46,920 nucleotides of DNA from Lineus longissimus (Eukaryota > Nemertea > Pilidiophora > Heteronemertea > Lineidae): assembly GCF_910592395.1 (NCBI RefSeq), contig NW_027020276.1:1-46920 (forward strand). Direction: 5' to 3'. A program made the translations under genes and the position numbers. The notes under the pieces were generated by a model. That model did not search any database. It had not been told where the DNA came from and was given only the letters and a program-made list of their open reading frames with translations. Positions 31,485 through 41,989 of the stretch are shown here, piece after piece (positions within the stretch are counted from its first letter, which is position 1; each line of letters starts with the position of its first letter).

Positions 31485-31493
31485 TGCAAAGGG

Positions 31494-31946
31494 TTAAACC
31501 AAAAATACTAAATTTAGGACATAACCTGGACATACGTCATAGAGGTGAAATAACGCTGCGCAACCTGAAATTTGGTTGATGGAAATATAGCGTCAAAGGC
31601 TTCAAGATGCCTTCGCAGTTTATAAATCCAAGCGATCTACTTGTTTCACCAGTCCGGTTGATCTCCTAATGTCGCTATCGGTCACCTGTAGCTGATTACA
31701 GGTAGGCATCAGTCACTTGAGGCTGATTTATACCGTTGGGCATGATTGTCTCTTAGACTTCTACGGTTTCTGCGTAGATCTTACATTATTGTTATCACTA
31801 TATCAGTGTTAAAATTATAACCCCAAATCTTATTTATAATAACATCCATTAACCCTCTCCATTTGAACCATTCGGTTGCTTTTAATCCCAGTGATTCAAA
31901 AGGTATCACTGTTTTGTCTGGTCTTAGTAAATCTGAAATATAATTT
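31494..31946 (-). repeat. Unit copy 3, middle part
   Basis: The unit resumes at the TTAA after piggyBac ('ttaaaccaaaaatactaaattt') and runs to the second Harbinger. The L1/Tx1-like remnant is at 31781-31963, its last bases reading into the Harbinger end. It continues after 35727. Confidence 0.85.
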
Positions 31947-32386
31947 GTGACCCGCTCTACCAAAACTAGGCGCTTGTCGCATCTGAACTTGCCAGGTTGA
32001 TACGGACTTGTTGTTCATTTCCCTATTGTAGACCTTTTGTGAAATCTATTTGAGTTGTTCCCTATTCGCAACTGTCACACACTTTGAACAGTCGCATGAA
32101 ATCTGACAACAGGTCAAAAAGTTGGGGTACTAGTTATAGGAAGACTCAATGAGAGGGACGTTACACAATCCTGCAGGACAATAAGTGGCAACACTCCACC
32201 GCAGGCCCTAGTTTAGGTTATGTCATAGGCCTTAGGCCTTCTGCAGGCAATGCATGAAACAAGACAATAAAGCCATTAAACCCCGATCATCGGCAGATTT
32301 AGAGCCTGGGAGGAATGGGAAATCGAGGTCTATGTATGTCGTCGATGCTTCCTGGATCATTCAGTGTTCTTGAGCATCGATAAAGA

Positions 32387-34087
32387 ATGGATAATTCTGC
32401 TCTGTTAGATTTAGCTTACCATGTAAGCTACCATAGGATGTGCGAACTTTTGCTAACTGCATCATCAATAGTACTAGCAGATGACCAAATTGGTGACATT
32501 TACAATGCTCTATTTGGCCGGTTTTACCATCAAAGAGAAGGGAGAGATGTTTATGTGGTGTTGACGATGAAGGCGCGGTTGTTTTGGACTTTGGCAGGCG
32601 TAACCATCCAGGAATTCAACCAGATATTAGACGACACGCGATTTGTACACCTTCCAGGACGTAGACCAGAGGCCTTAAATCCAAGAAATAAGTTACTTCT
32701 GGTGATTATCTGGATGCGGCAGTATCCATCATACAGCCTGCTGTCCTTCATTTTTGGTGTGAATGAACGATATGCTTCCGATATCATTCTGAAGGTTTTG
32801 CCTTTCATGGCATTCACATCATACCGTCGATACGTTGGGTGGCCTAACCCACAGGAGTGGATGCAGATGCAACGCCTCCCAGGCAATGCTGTTGGTATGG
32901 TAGACGAGACACCACATCTTATCCGACGACCATGGCGTGGTAACCTTCAACAGCTATACTACTCAGGACATCGGCATACACATATCATGAACAGCCAAAT
33001 TGTGACCGATGCGGATAATTACGTCATCCGATGCAAGGCCGGTTTCATGGGTTCTACGACCGATTCCATGTGCTACAGGTAAAACTTTTGCTTGCGTCTG
33101 TCGCATGTGCCCAAGGGAGCATTCGTTGTCTACCACACAAATTGAACACCGTTACATGTATGGAACACTGATGCAAACCCAAAATACTGCATGGTCCACG
33201 AGTCTCATGCGACAACGCAAGCAAAAATCGCATTGTCTAAATAGGCCTGAAGGTTGCGAAGAATCGGGCGTACAAGTAGATGCATATCACTCCCGGCAAA
33301 TACGCCAAGAAGAAAGCGACTCCATATTGATGGAACACGGATGGGTAGCGCCTGCATTTACAAAATGCAGTATGCAAATTGATCACTTATAGGTTCACCA
33401 AAATGATGTGGAAATCAAAACCTTCGGACCGAATCGGAAGTGCTTGTTATCATTTTCCTTCTTTATATGCGACCGATTCGGTCGCTGTAATTTAGAAATC
33501 ACAGCATTACGACTACACTGTTAGAAACAGAAGATTTTACAGAATCTGCTGGCAGCCGAGTCTCACCAACCAATGAAATTGCTGTGCAATGTAATGTAGC
33601 TTTATAAGATTCGTTCGGTACAATTTCACTGTTATTTTCCTCAGCAGTGACATTTTTCGACCGGAAAATTCTCTGTAATTTTACAGAAAGTTCTCGAGAC
33701 TCAGCTGCCAGCAGATTCAGTAAAAAAAACTTATTCTAACTGTGCACCCTGTATAGCATTGTTTCCGACCATACTGGGGGCCCTATATACATTCATTTTT
33801 TCAGGCTGATGCAACCTCTTGATGTTCCTCATGGCGATCCAATCCTGGCAGATCAAGGGTACCCAGATGAAGCCCCGTTGTTAGTTGCAGGAAGAGGACG
33901 AGGTCAGGCACTGCGAGCTGCACGAGTGAGAGTGGAGCACAGTATTCATGATGTGAAGATCTTTCGAGCTGCCGGGATGCGTTCACGTCATAGAAGGAAA
34001 GCCCTTCCTGCCATATTCGCAAGTGCCGTTGGCCTTAGGAATATGAGGCGTTCGGCATTCAGAAGATGGAATGTACTGCTTAGTTGA
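32387..34087 (+). CDS. Harbinger transposase, two exons (DDE_Tnp_4)
   Basis: Exons 32387-33078 and 33805-34087 with a GT-AG intron of 726 bp (tacag|gtaaaac ... ttttttcag|gctgatg) give 324 residues. The phase is kept across the junction. The N-terminal half has LTMKARLFWTLAGVTIQEFN and a helical DNA-binding part. The DDE domain has Asp in GMVDETPHLIRRP, GFMGSTTDSMCYR just before the intron, the second Asp in ILADQGYP and the Glu in RVEHSIHDVKIFR. No stop or frameshift is seen, so the gene may be intact. The intron lies between the first and second catalytic Asp. Confidence 0.88.
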
Positions 34088-34353
34088 AGTGAGCGCTACG
34101 TGTAGCTTACCTCTCCATTGGGTTACCTAAAGCCCGTTACACACCAGGTGATAAAAGTCGTATGTCGCTTGAAAAAATCTCCTGGTGTGTATACAATGTA
34201 TATTCAATGTGCCGTAATCAGTCAGCAAGAATGAACCGGTTCATTATCGTGCAGTTGCATTCCAACATTTGTCGCCTGTGATTGAAATTTAAATAGTCTG
34301 GTGTGTAACGGGCTTCATTCTACAGAAAAATTGGAGTACATTATAACGATAAG

Positions 34354-35229
34354 CTAATTTGGTTCTTCCCCGTCCTGCCTGTCCGGATCAAGCCTTTCAA
34401 AATGGCGTATCATCAGACCCGTCAAGCGGCGGTGATTGTCCCTCTCTTCACGAAATTCCCGTAGAACCTCACCAAGCAACAGCTGATTGTGGACCTGTAG
34501 TTGTCTAAGCCCTGCTCTGGAATTTAAAATATACATTATAGGCCAGGGACTTTTTTTAAACCCTTAAACAAAGGAATGGACGGAAAGACCAAAGAGGACA
34601 TGACTTTTTGCAATATACCCGATTGCTTTGTTCCTGTTGGGTCGGAGCGCTATGATGCAAGGAACATTGCGCAATAAAGCAACGACAGTGGTTTCCTTAC
34701 CTTGGAAGTTGATTCTGCCCTTGCTCTGGTTCTGCACCAGCCACAGCCTCATCACCATCTCCATCGGCATTTCCAGCAACCGGATCTGCTGCTTCCTGAT
34801 CGGCCGCCCTCTTCATCCGATGCTGTAAAAATATTGGCATGTTCAATAATTAACAGAAATATCACATCAAGGAATCTTCGTATGGTCTTGGAAATTGGTG
34901 CTGGATAATATCATACAACTTACCCTCAACTGCTCTGGATTTTCAAGGTTTTCAAAATTGAAGGCAAATCTGTCCTCACGCCTGTTTTCAACGGGTGGCA
35001 AGTGCCCATCCACAATATCTCGGCGTCTGATATGGCGTCGAACAACATTGAGGCGATTTCGTATTGCTCTCAAATCGCCAGCTGCATATATAGCTCTGGC
35101 ATGAGCTGTCAGCGCTTCCCTCCCGCCCATAAATGCACCAATGCGCGCCGCATCATTCCCATACTCTAGATGCGCTTCTTCATAAGCAACAACCTCGTCT
35201 TCGGTGACTCCGTCTCTTCGCCGTGGCAT
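34354..35229 (-). CDS. Harbinger partner protein, three exons
   Basis: Exons 35229-34924, 34822-34701 and 34516-34354, with GT-AG introns and consistent phases, give 196 residues. It starts MPRRRDGVTEDEVVAYEEAH, includes an Arg-rich stretch (VVRRHIRRRDIVDG), an Asp/Glu/Gly-rich middle in exon 2 and a helical C-terminus (LLLGEVLREFREERDNHRR). No clear Myb/SANT match is visible by eye. The position convergent with the transposase inside the same TIRs makes it the second Harbinger gene. It is shorter than the partner protein of Harbinger 1 and unlike it in sequence. Confidence 0.65.
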
Positions 35230-35740
35230 GACTGCAACAGTTGTCCAACTGTTATCAAACCGACTTTTATACAACTGTTACTCAGCAGTACAATGTGGGA
35301 CTGTTACACAACTGTAGTCCTGAAGGCCACAGGCAGATGAATGTTGGATCTGATTTGGCCTGCATTGCCATAGCCCAGGCCTTGGTCTGGAAGGTGTTAT
35401 TCTTCGGTAAGGTGATGTATTGTACATTGATGCAAACCACAATGTCGAATTGCATAACAGCTCAAAGCAACTGGCATGAAGCATTAGTCACTATTTTCCA
35501 GATTGTATAACATTTCCAACCATGCATGCCTTTATGACGTATTAAATATTGTCAGATTACATGTGACTGTTCAAAGTGTGTGACAGTTGCTAATAGGGAA
35601 CAACTCTATTACAAACTGATTTGGTCACATTTCACAAAAGGTCTACAAGAGGAAAATGAACAACAAGTCCGTATCAACCTGGCAAGTTCAGATGCGACAA
35701 GCGCCTAGTTTTGGTAGAGCGGGTCACATTTATCCCTACT

Positions 35741-35935
35741 TCCTTCCAATGTTTATAAAAGATCATTCTTTGATTAATTTTGATTAATTCATTGTACCAT
35801 AAATTTCCTTCCAATGTTAATGAAAGATCATTCTTTGATTAATTTTGATTAATTTATTGTACCATAAATTTCCTTCCAATGTTTATAAAAGATCATGCTT
35901 TGATTAATTTTGATTAATTTATTGTACCATAAATA
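35741..35935 (-). repeat. Three 65-bp subrepeats derived from L1/Tx1 coding sequence
   Basis: tccttccaat starts at 35741, 35806 and 35871, a period of exactly 65. Each subrepeat, read on the minus strand, encodes NLWYNKLIKINQRMIFYKHW, which is the same peptide found in the long coding remnant of each unit. The subrepeats are thus internal duplications of the coding relic. Confidence 0.85.
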
Positions 35936-36907
35936 TGTTTTTCCCGAGCCACGTGCTTGCAGGCGCCGCCTCCTTTGCCTTAGTGAGCCAATTGTATAAC
36001 ATCTTATATTGTAGCACGTGATGTATGTTTTACCAGATTATTATGTGGAAGTATTGTCCTTTGCTGGATTGGCGGTAAGGTTCACTTGAATAAGACAGAT
36101 GTAAACAATGCAAGTTTGATAAAAGAAGCAATTACACTGTTAACCCGTTGACATGAAGGTGGCAGCACCATACTGTAGTGACTCTTAAAGGGGCAATAGG
36201 GATTACACTACATCTCCCTTTCTAAATTGTCTATGTTATTTCTAAACTGAGAACTGAACGTTCGTGCACTTTGATGTGGCTTGAAACACGTTGAAAAGAA
36301 AAGTCTGACTTATCTTAGACATCTGAACATGATACATGAAAGTCCATACTTTTAGTTTAAACCAGAAATACTAAATTTAGGACATAACCTGGACATGCGT
36401 CATAGAGGTTACATAACGCTGCGCAACCTGAAATTTGGTTGATGGAAATATAGCGTCAAAGGCTTGAAGATGCCTTCGCAGTTTATATATCCAAGCGATC
36501 TACTGGTTTCACCAGTCCGGTTGATCTCCTAATGTCGCTATCGGTCACCTGTAGCTGATTACAGGTAGGCATCAGTCACTTGAGGCTGATTTATACCTTT
36601 GGGCATGATTGTCTCTTAGACTTCTACGGTTTCTGCGTAGATCTTACATTATTGTTATCAGTGTTAAAATTATAACCCCAAATCTTATTTATAATAACAT
36701 CCATTAACCCTCTCCATTTGAACCATTCGGTTGCTTTTAGTCCCAGTGATTCAAAAGGTATCACTGTTTTGTCTGGTCTTAGTAAATCTGAAATATAATT
36801 TATCCCTACTTCCTTCCAATGTTTATAAAGGATCATTCTTTGATTAATTTTGATTATTTTATTGTACCATACATTTCCTTCCGATGTTTATAGATCATTC
36901 TATGATT

Positions 36908-37132
36908 TAATGTCGGGTCAGGTTAGCTACCTGCCACTGGTAACCTGTAAGCCAGTGCCACCTGTCTCAGGTGGGTGACTAGTTTTCCACTAGCATAGCC
37001 TCGTGGAAACTAGACACCCAGGCGACCTGACACACAAGTGACTAGTCACCTTGGGCAGTGGAGAAAGTTCTCCGGGGGAGACTGGCCTCCTTAGCCTTGG
37101 CCGGCAACTAGTCTAGGAGATGGAAAACTCTG
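36908..37132 (+). repeat. LINE 5' fragment, copy a
   Basis: This matches the first 269 bp of the LINE at 1971-2239, from taatgtc to aaaactctg, except for an internal loss of about 44 bp between two ctag words. It is preceded by the same 'gatt' target and followed directly by ttttaattttaaactct, not by the rest of the LINE. Confidence 0.85.
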
Positions 37133-37608
37133 TTTTAATTTTAAACTCTGTTTTAATTTTGATTAATTTATTGTACCATAAATTTCCTTCCGATGTTTAT
37201 AAAAGATCGTTCTTTGATTAATTTTGATTAATTTATTGTACCATAAATATGTTTTTCCTGAGCCACGTGCTTGCAGGCGCCGCCTCCTTTGCCTTAGTGA
37301 GCCAATTGTATAACATCTTATATTGTAGCATGTGATGTATGTTTTACCAGATTATTATGTGGAAGTATTGTCCTTTGCTGGATTGGCGGTAAGGTTCACT
37401 TGAATAAGACAGATGTAAACAATGCAAGTTTGATAAAAGAAGCAATTACACTGTTAACCCGTTGACATGAAGGTGGCAGCACCATACTGTAGTGACTCTT
37501 AAAGGGGCAATAGGGATTACACTACATCTCCCTTTCTAAATTGTCTATGTTATTTCTAAACTGAGAACTGAACGTTCGTGCACTTTGATGTGGCTTGAAA
37601 CACGTTGA

Positions 37609-38312
37609 GTCTGTGGACAATTGGTTTGATTAATTTGTCTCTTCGATATTGCTCCTTTATTGCATTAGATTTTCATCGCAATTCGATCTATTCAAGATAT
37701 AGCCAATTTGAACCTGTCTGCGCCAAGGATAGATTGGTTCCAGATCGACTAACTATGACTGGGAATACGCAGTAGAGCACAATGTCATGAAAAACGACCC
37801 TTTGTATTGTAAATTCCAATCACCTGCAGGACAGGTCAATTTCTCTCAATAAAATTAATTTTGTTGACTCCTGTAATCTGTACCTGATTAAAAAAAAAGA
37901 AAGTGGTGCTAGTCCCAAACTGGTAATTTCTATTTATTTTGACCTCTGTTAAATCAGGATACCTCTCAATTACAGACAGCATTTTGTATCCTTGTGCTGT
38001 ACAACCCAGCCTGGACATACCACAGTTGTCCATGGAGAAGTCTCATCCTCTCTGACACTTTTTTTCTGTAAAGCTACTGATACAACATACTGAACTAGGG
38101 ATATCTTCCATTGCCTCCTGTAATATTTACATACCATGGCTGATTAGTTCAATCATATTTCATCCAGCTGCCAGCTCTGCATTGGAAATTTTAGTGGTAT
38201 AACGTGTTCTCTTGACCTTCAAACAGTAGTATAAAGCCGATATTTACTACTTTATACCCTCAGTCCTATGTTATTAGGTCATCCAGCTGAGCGCCAGGCC
38301 CTTGGGCCTCTT
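37609..38312. other. Unrelated 704-bp segment inside unit copy 5
   Basis: The sequence matches no other part of the window. It is AT-rich and ends with gcgccaggcccttgggcctc next to the unit's ttgttatcag. A 65-codon minus frame (38033-37836) has no recognisable motif. It is probably another insertion accompanied by a deletion; no gene can be claimed. Confidence 0.4.
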
Positions 38313-38572
38313 GTTGTTATCAGTGTTAAAATTATAACCCCAAATCTTATTTATAATAACATCCATAAACCCTCTCCATTTGAACCATTCGGTTGCTTTT
38401 AGTCCCAGTGATTCAAAAGGTATCACTGTTTTGTCTGGTCTTAGTATATCTGAAATATAATTTATCCCTACTTCCTTCCAATGTTTATAAAAGATCATTC
38501 TTTGATTAATTTTGATTAATTTATTGTACCATAAAATTCCTTCCAATGTTTATAGAAGATCATTCTTTGATT

Positions 38573-38841
38573 TAATGTCAGGTCAGGTTAGCTACCTGCC
38601 ACTGGTAACCTGTTAGCCAGTGCCACCTGTCTCAGGTGGGTGACTAGTCACCCAGGGCGGATGAGCTGATCTAGAGCAAACGGCCATCTAGTTCTCCACT
38701 AGCATAGCCTCGTGGAAACTAGACACCCAGGCGACCTGACACACAAGTGACTAGTCACCTTGGGCAGTGGAGAAAGTTCTCCGGGGGAGACTGGCCTCCT
38801 TAGCCTTGGCCGGCAACTAGTCTAGGAGATGGAAAACTCTG
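38573..38841 (+). repeat. LINE 5' fragment, copy b
   Basis: This is a 269-bp copy of LINE bases 1971-2239 ending at aaaactctg, followed by ttttaattttaaactct. Same left junction (attctttgatt|taatg) and same right break as the other four copies. Confidence 0.9.
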
Positions 38842-38956
38842 TTTTAATTTTAAACTCTATTTTAATTTTGATTAATTTATTGTACCATAAATTTCCTTCC
38901 AATGTTTATAAAAGATCATTCTTTGATTAATTTTGATAAATTTATTGTACCATAAA

Positions 38957-39841
38957 TATGTTTTTCCTGAGCCACGTGCTTGCAGGCGCCACCTCCTTTG
39001 CCTTAGTGAGCCAATCATATAACATCTTATATTGTAGTATGCGTCATAGAGGTTACATAACGCTGCGCAACCTGAAATTTGGTTGATGGAAATATAGCGT
39101 CAAAGGCTTTAAGATGCCTTCGCAGTTGATATATCCAAGCGATCTATTGGTATCACCAGTCCGGTTGATCTCCTAATGTCGCTATTGGTAGCTGATTTCC
39201 GGTAGGAATCAGTCACGTGAGGCTGATTTATACCGTTGGGCATGATTGTCTCTTACACTTTTACGGTTTCTGCGTAGATCTTACATTATTGTTATCAGTG
39301 TTAAAATTATAACCCAAATCTTCTTTATAATAACATCCATTAACCCTCTCCATTTGAACCATTCGGTTGCTTTTAGTCCCAGTGATTCAAAAGGTATCAC
39401 TGTTTTGTCTGGTCTTAGTAAATCTGAAATATAACTTATCCCTACTTCCTTCCAATGTTTATAAAAGATCATTCTTTGATTAATTTTGATTAATTTATTG
39501 TACCATAAATTTCCTTCCAATGTTTATAGAAGATCATTCTTTGATTTAATGTCAGGTCAGGTTAGCAACCTGCCACTGGTAACCTGTAAGCCAGTGCCAC
39601 CTGTCTCAGGTGGGTGACTTGTCACCCAGGGTGGATGAGCTCATCTAGAGCCAACAGCCATCTAGTTCTCCACTAGCATAGCCTCGTGGAAACTAGACAC
39701 CCAGGCGACCTGACACACAAGTGACTAGTCACCTTGGGCAGTGGAGAAAGTTCTCCGGGGGAGACTGGCCTCCTTAGCCTTGGCCGGCAACTAGTCTAGG
39801 AGATGGAAAACTCTGTTTTATTTTTAAACTCTATTTTATTT
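38957..39841 (-). repeat. Unit copy 6, internally deleted
   Basis: After 'catcttatattgtag' the copy jumps directly to 'tatgcgtcatagagg', losing about 400 bp. The L1/Tx1-like remnant is at 39281-39520 and a LINE 5' fragment at 39547-39815. It is fused to copy 7 at about 39841 without the normal AT-rich end. Confidence 0.8.
39547..39815 (+). repeat. LINE 5' fragment, copy c
   Basis: 269-bp copy of the LINE 5' end with the same two junctions as the others. It shares 'tgacttgtcacccagggtgg' with the copy at 42902-43170, so those two are closest relatives. Confidence 0.9.
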
Positions 39842-40073
39842 CTGCGCAACCTGAAATTTGGTTGATGGAAATATAGGGTCAAAGGCTTTAAGATGCCTTC
39901 GCAGTTTATAAATCCAAGCGATCTTCTGGTTTCACCAGTCCGGTTGATCTCCTAATGTCGCTATCGTCACCTGTAGCTGATTACAGGAAGGCATCAGTCA
40001 CTTGAGGCTGATTTATACCGTTGGGCATGATTGCCTCTTAGACTTCTACGGTTTCTGCGTAGATCTTACATTA

Positions 40074-41131
40074 TTATGCCCCCGCTAAAGTGGGGGCATT
40101 ATGTACTTGGGTGGTTTCCGGCCGCCGCCGCCGGGTCCGCGTCCGCCGCACTGAATTCCAGACTATAACTCAAGAACCCCTTGCTCGGCTGACTTGAAAT
40201 TTTTAGGGGGTGTAGGCCTAGTGTGTCAAAGGGTCCCTTTTGTTTTTTGGCGCGTTCCAAAATCCAATATGGCCGCCAGCCGCCATCTTAGATTTTCGCA
40301 TTCCGCTCGTTTACTAGAGAACCAGAGGCCCAACAGTCTTCAAACTTTTGTGATGTGATGGTCTATGTTAGGGGAGGTTCCCTATCGATTTTGGGCCCGA
40401 CCCGAAATCAAAGATGGCCGCCAGCCACCATCTTAGATTTTGGCATTCCGCTCGTTAACTGGAGAACCAGAGGTCCAACAGTCTTCAAACTTTTGTGGTG
40501 TAATGGTCTATGGTAGGGGAGGTTCCCTATCGATTTTGGGCCAGACCCGAAATCAAAGATGGCCACCAGGTCCCCGACTTGGTGATTTGTATTCCGCCCC
40601 GTAAATTAAGAACCGAGTGAGTGACAGACCTGAAACTTATGTGGTGTTATTACCTAGTGTAGGGGAGGTTCCCTATCCATTTTGGGCCCAATCTGAAATC
40701 CAAGATGGCTGCCAGGCCCGACTTGGTTTTTCGCATTCCGACCTGTAACTAAAGAACCAAGTGAGTGACAGAACTGAAACTTTTTATGGTGTGATGAGGT
40801 TGTGTAGGGAAGGTTCCCTGTCGATTTTGGGCCTGACCAAAAATTCAATATGGCTGCCAGCAGCCAACTTAGATTTTGGTATTCTGATTTTTAACTGAAG
40901 AACTAGAGGTTTGACACATTTCAAACTTTTTTGGTGCAATGGTCATTCAGGGGATGCTCTCTATCAATTTTGGGCGTGTTCCAAAATCCAATATGGCTGC
41001 CAGCAGCCAACTTAGATTTTGGTATTCCGATTGTTAACTGAAGAACTAGAGGTTTGACACACTTCAAACTTTTGTGGTGTGAGCGGGGGCATACATTCGC
41101 AATTTGCCCCAATTGCGTTATATATTTCTAG
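40074..41131 (+). mobile_element. Non-autonomous Helitron/Helentron-like element
   Basis: The right end has the Helitron pattern: a hairpin CGCAATT-tgcccc-AATTGCG (41098-41117), ten AT-rich bases and a terminal CTAG (41128-41131). The left end begins ttATGCCCCCGC and the right subterminal region has the inverse GCGGGGGCATa, a subterminal inverted repeat as described for Helentrons. The undisturbed unit reads cattattgttatc, so the element sits between A and T, or T and T, with no target duplication. No protein is encoded; 145-bp tandem repeats fill the inside. Confidence 0.72.
40265..41085. repeat. Six 145-bp tandem repeats inside the Helitron-like element
   Basis: The phrase atggc(c/t)gcc recurs with its 'gg' at 40271, 40416, 40561, 40707, 40852 and 40995, a period of 143-146. 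Each repeat contains the sequences cttagattttggcattcc, gtcttcaaacttttgtggtg and ggttccctatcgattttggg, with divergence rising toward the right. Tandem repeats of this kind are frequent in non-autonomous Helitrons. Confidence 0.85.
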
Positions 41132-41167
41132 TTGTTATCAGTGTTAAAATTATAACCCCAAATCTTA

Positions 41168-41450
41168 CATACATACATACAAATAGCATTTATATAGCGC
41201 AAAATCCAATTAGAAAAATTGCTCAGCTGCGCTTAACAAAAACACTGTTCAAATAGTTTGGTTTTTAATCTTCTTTTGAACTCGCTGACGGTGGAGCTGT
41301 TGCGGGTGTTAGTGTCCAGCGAGTTCCATAATTTGCTGGCATAAACTGTAAAGCTTCTGCCACCAAAAGTCTCAAGGCGATACCTGGGAGTCACCAACAA
41401 CTCTTGGTTATCCGATCTCAGGGATCGCCCTGGGACATACGATGGCATTA
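41168..41450 (-). mobile_element. CR1/Jockey-like LINE tail
   Basis: On the minus strand it encodes RSLRSDNQELLVTPRYRLE, then FGGRSFTVYASKLWNSLD and FKRRLKTKLFEQ, the standard C-terminal run of CR1/Jockey-group ORF2 proteins. A short 3' UTR with gcgctatataaatg and a (tatg)n tail (41168-41183) follows. It interrupts the unit between 'aatctta' and 'ataataacatcc', with loss of about five unit bases. Confidence 0.75.
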
Positions 41451-41605
41451 ATAATAACATCCATTAACCCTCTCCATTTGAACCATTCGGTTGCTTTTCG
41501 TCCCAGTGATTCAAAAGGTATCACTGTTTTGTCTGGTCTTAGTAAATCTGAAATATAACTTATCCCTACTTCCTTCCAATGTTTATAGAAGATCATTCTT
41601 TGATT

Positions 41606-41874
41606 TAATATCAGGTCAGGTTAGCTACCTGCCACTGGTAACCTGTAAGCCAGTGCCACCTGTCTCAGGTGGGTGACTAGTCATCCAGGGCGGATGAGCT
41701 CATCTAGAGCCAACGGCCATCTAGTTCTCCACTAGCATAGCCTCGTGGAAACTAGACACCCAGGCGACCTGACACACAAGTGACTAGTCACCTTGGGCAG
41801 TGGAGAAAGTTCTCCGGGGGAGACTGGCCTCCTTAGCCTTGGCCGGCAACTAGTCTAGGAGATGAAAAACTCTG
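41606..41874 (+). repeat. LINE 5' fragment, copy d
   Basis: 269-bp copy of LINE bases 1971-2239, junctions as in the other copies; followed by ttttaatttaaaactct. Confidence 0.9.
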
Positions 41875-41989
41875 TTTTAATTTAAAACTCTATTTTAATT
41901 TTGATTAATTTATTGTACCATAAATTTCCTTCCAATGTTTATAAAAGATCATTCTTTGATTAATTTTGATTAATTTATTGTACCATAAA

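Larger units (their letters stand above)
6908..31493 (-). mobile_element. piggyBac-type transposon, split by a nested 20-kb element
   Basis: The ends are CCCTTTGCAGCCTGA at 6908 and its reverse complement at 31479-31493. Each end is flanked by TTAA (6904-6907, 31494-31497), the diagnostic duplication of piggyBac elements, and the tandem unit continues seamlessly across. The transposase is on the minus strand in two pieces (30429-28432 and 8077-7559) because another element entered the gene. Removing that insertion and a CR1-like fragment leaves about 3.3 kb, a normal size. 6908-7558 is the non-coding 3' end of the element: AT-rich, no gene seen. Confidence 0.9.
31947..35727 (+). mobile_element. 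PIF/Harbinger transposon 2 with long TIRs
   Basis: The element is 3781 bp. Ends start GTGACCCGCTCTACCAAAAC and match the opposite end almost perfectly for about 75 bp, and with gaps for about 170 bp. The flanks are ...taattt at left and attta... at right; the unbroken unit reads aatataatttatccc, so a 3-4 base duplication (ATT, TTT or ATTT) occurred. It encodes a two-exon transposase (plus) and a three-exon partner protein (minus), convergent. 31947-32386 and 35230-35727 are the non-coding ends. Confidence 0.92.
35728..37247 (-). repeat. End of unit copy 3 and unit copy 4
   Basis: 35728-35933 is the AT-rich end of copy 3. Copy 4 runs 35934-37247 (1314 bp) and includes a LINE 5' fragment at 36908-37132. 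The L1/Tx1-like remnant lies at 36624-36836. Copies 4 and 5 share private variants such as 'gccaattgtataac' and 'ggattggcggtaagg', so one is a recent duplicate of the other over this part. Confidence 0.85.
37248..38956 (-). repeat. Unit copy 5, with central replacement
   Basis: The unit is normal from 37248 to 37608 and from about 38313 to 38956. The middle part (some 600 bp of the unit) is replaced by 37609-38312. The L1/Tx1-like remnant is at 38274-38546 and a LINE 5' fragment at 38573-38841. Confidence 0.8.
39842..41989 (-). repeat. Unit copy 7, with Helitron and CR1-like insertions
   Basis: The copy begins inside the unit at 'ctgcgcaacctgaaatttgg'. It is interrupted by a Helitron-like element at 40074-41131 and by a CR1-like tail at 41168-41450, and carries a LINE 5' fragment at 41606-41874. 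The L1/Tx1-like remnant is at 41408-41596. Private variants 'atagggtc' and 'gatcttctgg' recur at 46190-46275, linking this copy with copy 9. Confidence 0.82.

Noticed and set aside
33079-33804. Two separate Harbinger gene fragments
   Set aside because: The gap has a GT donor and a pyrimidine-rich AG acceptor, and the phase is preserved, so an intron is the better reading.
35741-35935. Regular 65-bp repeats resembling a CRISPR array
   Set aside because: The repeats are contiguous without unique spacers, encode LINE peptide and lie in eukaryotic DNA.
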